Source: a virus. From it: a stretch of 29,734 nucleotides of DNA. A program made the position numbers and the translations under genes. The notes beneath the pieces are model-generated. The model was given only the letters and a program-made list of their open reading frames with translations. It was not told the DNA's origin and made no database searches. The stretch is from the IMG/VR virus record IMGVR_UViG_3300044621_002434, positions 1 through 29,734 of that record; one strand, 5' to 3'. Below, in pieces: positions 26,640 to 29,734 of this stretch (position 1 is its first letter; each line of letters opens with the position of its first letter).

Positions 26640-26903
26640 ATGACTACAAAAGAAAAGCAAGCAAAAATTGCTCGTGTTCTTCGCGAATTTAAAGCTGGCA
26701 CTCTTAAGGGTAGTGGCGGTGAGAAAATTAAAGACAGAAAGCGTGCAATTGCCATTGCTCTTTCAGAAGCTGGTATGAGTCGTCAAGGTAAGAGCGATGC
26801 CTATTGGGACAATTATTTCATGACTCTTATTGGCGAAGAGGAAGAAGAAGAGGAAGAGGGCATGGAAGAAATGGAGGACGGTTCCTGCGGAAAAAAGCGC
26901 TGA
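26640..26903 (+). CDS. DUF6496-type protein; frameshift donor (87 aa)
   Basis: Residues 1-60 fit DUF6496: KIARVLREFKAGTLKGSGGEKIKDRKRAIAIALSEAGMSR. Then comes a run of Glu (EEEEEEEE). The last codons are GGA AAA AAG CGC TGA, containing the heptamer A AAA AAG in frame. A -1 slip there continues into the frame that ends at 27250, giving a 203-residue fusion. So this gene probably yields two products: the 87-residue form and the long form. It sits after the carbohydrate block and before the scaffold gene. Confidence 0.7.
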   Translation: MTTKEKQAKIARVLREFKAGTLKGSGGEKIKDRKRAIAIALSEAGMSRQGKSDAYWDNYFMTLIGEEEEEEEEGMEEMEDGSCGKKR

Positions 26904-26930
26904 GGGGTGACGCCGAAAGCTTTGCCCCTC
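26891..26930 (+). promoter_or_regulatory. Predicted -1 ribosomal frameshift site
   Basis: The slippery heptamer A AAA AAG is at 26891-26897. An SD-like GGAGG lies 13 nt upstream. The stem GAGGGG (26902-26907)/CCCCTC (26925-26930) starts 4 nt downstream. The 0-frame stop TGA is at 26901-26903. These are the three parts of a classic bacterial -1 signal (as in dnaX). Confidence 0.65.
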
Positions 26931-27250
26931 CTGCCGCTGTAAGAGCCGCTGCTCGCCGTGGCTTAGAACTACGCAAGAAACATGGCAAGGGAGGCTTGAC
27001 GACGCAGGAAGCGGGCAAGCAAGGCATTGGAAGCGGCGTTGCTCGTGCGACAAGCCTGGCCAATGGCGAGAAGGTGAGCTATGAGACCATTAAACGCATG
27101 GCCGCATTTTTCTCAAGGCATGCCAAGAACAAAAGTGGCGGAGAGGATGATGCTGGTTATATCAGCCATAATTTATGGGGCGGCGATGCTGGTAGGGCGT
27201 GGGCAAATCGCATCATTAAGATGGTAGAGAATCGCAGAAAAGACCAATGA
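26897..27250 (+). CDS. Frameshift extension domain of the DUF6496 gene
   Basis: In the -1 frame, 117 codons follow the slip: FAPPAAVRAAARRGLELRKKHGKGG, then IGSGVARATSLANGEKVSYETIKRMAAFFSRHAKNK, and YISHNLWGGDAGRAWANRII. The pattern (PP-x-V, A-x-RGLELR, RA-x-L-x-NG, RM-x-x-FF-x-RH, LWGG) is that of a common phage domain of unknown function. No good start codon precedes it in this frame: only TTG 26804 within the upstream gene, or the later ATG in KRMAAFF, which would cut the conserved part. That is strong support for frameshifting. Its stop overlaps the next ATG. Confidence 0.6.
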   Translation, partial: ALRGDAESFAPPAAVRAAARRGLELRKKHGKGGLTTQEAGKQGIGSGVARATSLANGEKVSYETIKRMAAFFSRHAKNKSGGEDDAGYISHNLWGGDAGRAWANRIIKMVENRRKDQ

Positions 27251-27558
27251 GCGAATACGTGCGTGTTATCGAAGAAGAAGACGAAGGCATTGGTCTTTTA
27301 AAGGCTCTCTCTATTCTTTCCGCTAACGAGCATCGCAACACTTCACGATGGGAACTAGTGGAGAAGCAGTGCTTTAAAAATGGACGACTAGATGAAACGC
27401 ACATCTATGTAATGAGCGTTTACGAAAAGCCCGACCCTCATTTTGAACCGACAAAGTTTTTGACGTTTGAAATTGAGGCAATGGCAAAGTCCTACATTAT
27501 GGAAGACATTGAAAATCAACTTGCCAGCATTCGCGGCGAAGACGATGATGAGGACTGA
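27247..27558 (+). CDS. Acidic hypothetical protein (103 aa)
   Basis: ATG 27247 overlaps the previous stop (ATGA). The protein begins MSEYVRVIEEEDEGIGLLKALSILSAN, contains alternating strands (TSRWELVEKQCF, HIYVMSVYEKP, KFLTFEIEAMAKSYIMEDIENQL), and ends in an acidic DDDED. No family is recognised. A hairpin follows 9 nt after the stop, between this and the convergent repressor gene. Confidence 0.6.
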   Translation: MSEYVRVIEEEDEGIGLLKALSILSANEHRNTSRWELVEKQCFKNGRLDETHIYVMSVYEKPDPHFEPTKFLTFEIEAMAKSYIMEDIENQLASIRGEDDDED

Positions 27559-27566
27559 CTATTGCG

Positions 27567-27595
27567 TTTCTTAATAAGCGCTTTTTATTGAGAAA
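27567..27595. terminator. Bidirectional terminator between convergent genes
   Basis: An 11-bp arm pair (TTTCTTAATAA with TTATTGAGAAA, one G-U) with a 7-nt loop. It is AT-rich, gives U-rich 3' ends in both directions, and sits in the gap between the plus gene and the minus repressor. Confidence 0.55.
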
Positions 27596-27596
27596 G

Positions 27597-27872
27597 CTAA
27601 TTGATCTTTGCAATGAATGATGGGTAGCCCATCAGCCACAGCACACTAATCCCATAGAGACCGCTGAGCGTGCGAATTTGTACGCAATCTGGCGGGGCTG
27701 TGCCTTTTTCAATGCGGCAATAAGAGCTTTGACTGATGTGAAGTTCTTTTGCTACGTCATGTTGCGTGAGTCCAGCATTAAGCCGAGCCTCCTTAATGCG
27801 GCTTGCAATAAGAATACGAGCTTCTTGGTGGGGAAGTTTAAGAGCATCCGTCGTGCTACGTGCCAAAAACAT
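27597..27872 (-). CDS. Cro/CI-type (XRE) transcription repressor (91 aa)
   Basis: A helix-turn-helix of the XRE family is plain at residues ~25-75: RIKEARLNAGLTQHDVAKELHISQSSYCRIEKGTAPPDCVQIRTLSGLYGISVLWLMG. The N-terminal ~20 residues (MFLARSTTDALKLPHQEARI) are extra. Start ATG 27872 is preferred to the GTG at 27875. A protein of this kind is usually a repressor in a lysogeny or maintenance switch, which is unexpected inside a head gene cluster. Its promoter and operator candidates lie in the next 60 nt. Confidence 0.85.
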   Translation of the reverse strand: MFLARSTTDALKLPHQEARILIASRIKEARLNAGLTQHDVAKELHISQSSYCRIEKGTAPPDCVQIRTLSGLYGISVLWLMGYPSFIAKIN

Positions 27873-27903
27873 CACGATGATTTATTCCGTTTTGCATAAG
27901 CCT

Positions 27904-27936
27904 ATAAAGTATAACATTCGCTTCTTGATAAAGTAT
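27904..27936. promoter_or_regulatory. Paired direct repeats ATAAAGTAT: repressor operator candidate
   Basis: ATAAAGTAT occurs at 27904-27912 and 27928-27936 (24 nt apart, about two and a third helix turns). The first overlaps a minus-strand extended -10 (TGTTATACT, complement 27908-27916) for the repressor gene. The second overlaps the first bases of the scaffold gene's ATG (27935). Binding there could repress both genes. Confidence 0.5.
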
Positions 27937-29134
27937 GAATATGAGCACCATTTCTTGCCGATACGATTTCTCTCCTATTGAGAAATACGAACTCACGCCA
28001 GAAGGTTATCTTCGGGCATGGGCTTCAATCGCACGCACTGGCATCCAACACTACACAGATAGTGATGGCTCCATTCGTCGCGAATATCGTCCTGAAACAG
28101 AAGTGGCGTCTCCCGATAGTCTTGCTTCATTCGCGGGCAAGGCAATCACTTCTGAGCATCCGCCTGTACTGCTCGATTCTGAGAATACTAAGGACTACCA
28201 AGTAGGCTTTAGTGGTACTGAAGTGGTGTACGACAATGGTTTTGTCAAGGCAGTGATGACAATCACTGACGAAGACACCATCAAGCGCATCATGAAAGGA
28301 GATGCTCGTGAGGTAAGCGCGGGCTATAGGGTGAATTATGATCCCACGCCTGGCGTTACAGAAAACGGTGAACATTACGATGGCATCCAAAAGGAAATCA
28401 TCGGCAATCACATCGCTGTTGTTCGTCGGGGCCGCGCTGGCCCGCAAGTGAAGCTTCATCTTGATAGGCAAGATGCTGCTGACCCATCATTGATCTCTAA
28501 TGGAGGAGACCATCTCATGACGGCAAAAGTCGTTTTTGATGGCGCCGAGTTCGAGGTGACTGAGAGCGTTGCTCTTGCAATCACCAAAGAACGCGAAGAC
28601 GCCAAAATGTCCTACGAGGACATGAAACAAAAGTACGATGAAATGATGTCCAAAGCTTCCAAAATGAAGGAAGAGATGGACGCCATGGAAAAGGAAATGC
28701 AAGGCAAGTGCGATTCCGCTGAGGGTCGTGCTGACGCCCTGGCTGAGCAGGTGGAAGAGCTGAAAGGCGAACTTGCTGCTGCTCAAGAAATCAACCTTGA
28801 TTCCATGGTTGAAGAGCGCGTGGCTCTCATTGAGAAAGCCAAGCCTGTCCTGGATTCTGCTTATGAATTTGCTGGCAAAACTGCCCGCGAAGTGATGGTT
28901 GATTCCATCAAAGCAGTGCGTGGTGACGAGCTTGATCTTTCTGAGAAGAGCGATGACTACGTGCAGGCAATGTTCGACACTCTTTCCGAAGGTCGTTCTG
29001 ACTCTGCCACCACTGACGAGCTGCGTAAAGCCGTAGCTTCCATTGCTTCTCCTGTTTCTGCACCCTCTGCCTATATGGATATGCTGCAGAATGCATGGAA
29101 GAAGCCCCTTTCCATCTCCAAGGAGGCTAAGTAA
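27935..29134 (+). CDS. Prohead protease/scaffold-like protein (DUF2213)
   Basis: A 399-residue protein. The N-terminal half (1-175) matches DUF2213, seen next to portal and capsid genes: YELTPEGYLRAWASIARTG, FAGKAITSEHPP, VSAGYRVNYDP, and HIAVVRRGRAGP. The second half is coiled-coil (residues ~210-275, MKQKYDEMMSKASKMKEEMDAMEKEM), then a helix-rich Ser/Ala end. This split (protease domain plus scaffold) matches proteins that shape and then mature the prohead. ATG 27935 is used; ATG 27941 is the alternative. The next gene starts 2 nt after the stop. Confidence 0.75.
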   Translation: MNMSTISCRYDFSPIEKYELTPEGYLRAWASIARTGIQHYTDSDGSIRREYRPETEVASPDSLASFAGKAITSEHPPVLLDSENTKDYQVGFSGTEVVYDNGFVKAVMTITDEDTIKRIMKGDAREVSAGYRVNYDPTPGVTENGEHYDGIQKEIIGNHIAVVRRGRAGPQVKLHLDRQDAADPSLISNGGDHLMTAKVVFDGAEFEVTESVALAITKEREDAKMSYEDMKQKYDEMMSKASKMKEEMDAMEKEMQGKCDSAEGRADALAEQVEELKGELAAAQEINLDSMVEERVALIEKAKPVLDSAYEFAGKTAREVMVDSIKAVRGDELDLSEKSDDYVQAMFDTLSEGRSDSATTDELRKAVASIASPVSAPSAYMDMLQNAWKKPLSISKEAK

Positions 29135-29136
29135 TC

Positions 29137-29697
29137 ATGGCCGTAACTTTCTCTGCTTCGGGCACTGCCTCCGCTGGTGGCGTGCAACAGAGCTATGCTC
29201 TGGAGCACACTGCACTGCTGGAAGGTCAACTGTCTGACATTCGCGACAACACCATCGGCACCTACATCAACGAAACTGGCGCTGTGCTGCCTTTCGGTAA
29301 TGTGGTTGTCTACAACACCGCTGGCACTGCTGCAAACTCTGCTGCTACCATCTCTGGCGCTTCTGACACCGTTCAGGGTATCAACGTTCTCACTTACGTT
29401 GATGAAACCGCTCTTGATTCCAACAACCGTCCTGGTGTGAAGAATCAGCAAGTGCTGAACGTGGCCAACGAAGGTGCAGTGGCTGTCTATGTGACCGGCG
29501 CTGTTTCGCCCACTTCGCCTGTGCGCGTGCTGTATTCCGCTAGCGGCACTGGCAAGGCTGGTCAATTCTCGCATGCTTTTGCTTCTGGCAAAACCGTTCG
29601 CCTCGCTGGCGCACGTTTCCTGAGCACCACCACTTCCAGCGGCATTGCAATTCTGGAGCTGAATGGCCCCAGCTTTACTCTTTCCGCTGATTCTTGA
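29137..29697 (+). CDS. Head decoration/cement-like structural protein (186 aa)
   Basis: A beta-rich, Ala/Thr/Ser-rich protein with phage virion character: HTALLEGQLSDIRDNTIGTYINETG, AVLPFGNVVVYN, TVQGINVLTYVDE, and an NVANEGAVAVYVTGAVSPTSPVRVLYS middle. The length, the GQLSD start, the DGVAV/VYV-type region and the position between a DUF2213 gene and the next head gene fit structural cement (gp24-like) proteins. Its low Cys and charge content fits a capsid surface protein. A strong SD for the next gene follows. Confidence 0.7.
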   Translation: MAVTFSASGTASAGGVQQSYALEHTALLEGQLSDIRDNTIGTYINETGAVLPFGNVVVYNTAGTAANSAATISGASDTVQGINVLTYVDETALDSNNRPGVKNQQVLNVANEGAVAVYVTGAVSPTSPVRVLYSASGTGKAGQFSHAFASGKTVRLAGARFLSTTTSSGIAILELNGPSFTLSADS

Positions 29698-29712
29698 TAG
29701 GAGGCCCTAACA

Positions 29713-29734
29713 ATGTCTGAATTCCGTATGGATG
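29713..29734 (+). CDS. Start of the next head gene, probably major capsid
   Basis: ATG 29713 is preceded by the good SD AGGAGG (29699-29704, 8 nt upstream). Only seven residues (MSEFRMD) lie in the window. The major capsid protein is the expected gene after a cement protein; this is inferred from order. Confidence 0.4.

Noticed and set aside
26804-27250. Independent gene starting at TTG 26804
   Set aside because: The first 30 residues would be Arg/Gly-rich shadow of the Glu-run in the other frame, and no SD is present; the frameshift model explains the downstream domain better.

Overview
The window is a piece of a tailed double-stranded DNA phage genome, most probably a cyanophage of a Synechococcus-type host. 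The phage assignment rests on a large terminase, a portal protein, a MuF-type head protein, a protease/scaffold-type protein, a cement-like protein and the start of the next head gene. The cyanobacterial host is an inference. It rests on a compact class I ribonucleotide reductase pair of the kind known from cyanophages, and on a 39-residue protein with the YRGVAY motif of cyanobacterial DUF4278 proteins. No photosynthesis gene is present in the window.

Layout. (1) 1-6960 is an accessory region of about 22 small, mostly plus-strand genes. Few can be named: an RlpA-like secreted double-psi beta-barrel protein, a HicA-like toxin, a ribbon-helix-helix protein, an SSB-like OB-fold protein and a DUF3293-like protein. 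Many are separated by intrinsic terminators; three of these are followed exactly 9 nt later by the same box, TATTGTT. (2) 6960-7782 has no convincing gene and holds several families of short tandem repeats, the largest with about 13 units of about 27 nt. (3) 7783-9124 is a three-gene cassette, followed by a minus-strand HNH-type endonuclease and a poorly coding stretch rich in inverted repeats (9169-10582). (4) 10850-15120 holds an HNH/AP2 endonuclease, nrdA- and nrdB-like genes, a tRNA-like element, a metallophosphoesterase and small genes. (5) 15101-17781 is a minus-strand block: a structured leader, a tRNA with a UAA anticodon, the DUF4278-like gene, the large terminase and a PD-(D/E)XK nuclease. 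(6) 17856-29734 is the plus-strand head module, starting with a portal and a MuF-like protein. It is interrupted by a seven-gene carbohydrate module (20807-26621: SDR, TIM-barrel isomerase, FAD oxidoreductase and four glycosyltransferase-like proteins). It then resumes with a DUF6496 gene, a DUF2213 protease/scaffold, a cement-like protein and the start of a further gene.

The most interesting observations follow. A canonical -1 frameshift heptamer (A AAA AAG) with an upstream SD-like sequence and a downstream stem-loop would fuse the DUF6496 gene to a following domain that has no good start codon. Two minus-strand loci share the same extended -10 promoter and make highly structured RNAs. A class I-shaped tRNA carries a leucine UAA anticodon. 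A minus-strand Cro/CI-like repressor faces paired 9-bp direct repeats, one of which overlaps the start codon of the scaffold gene. A carbohydrate island sits inside the head cluster.

All functional calls are from reading the sequence alone; no database search was run.
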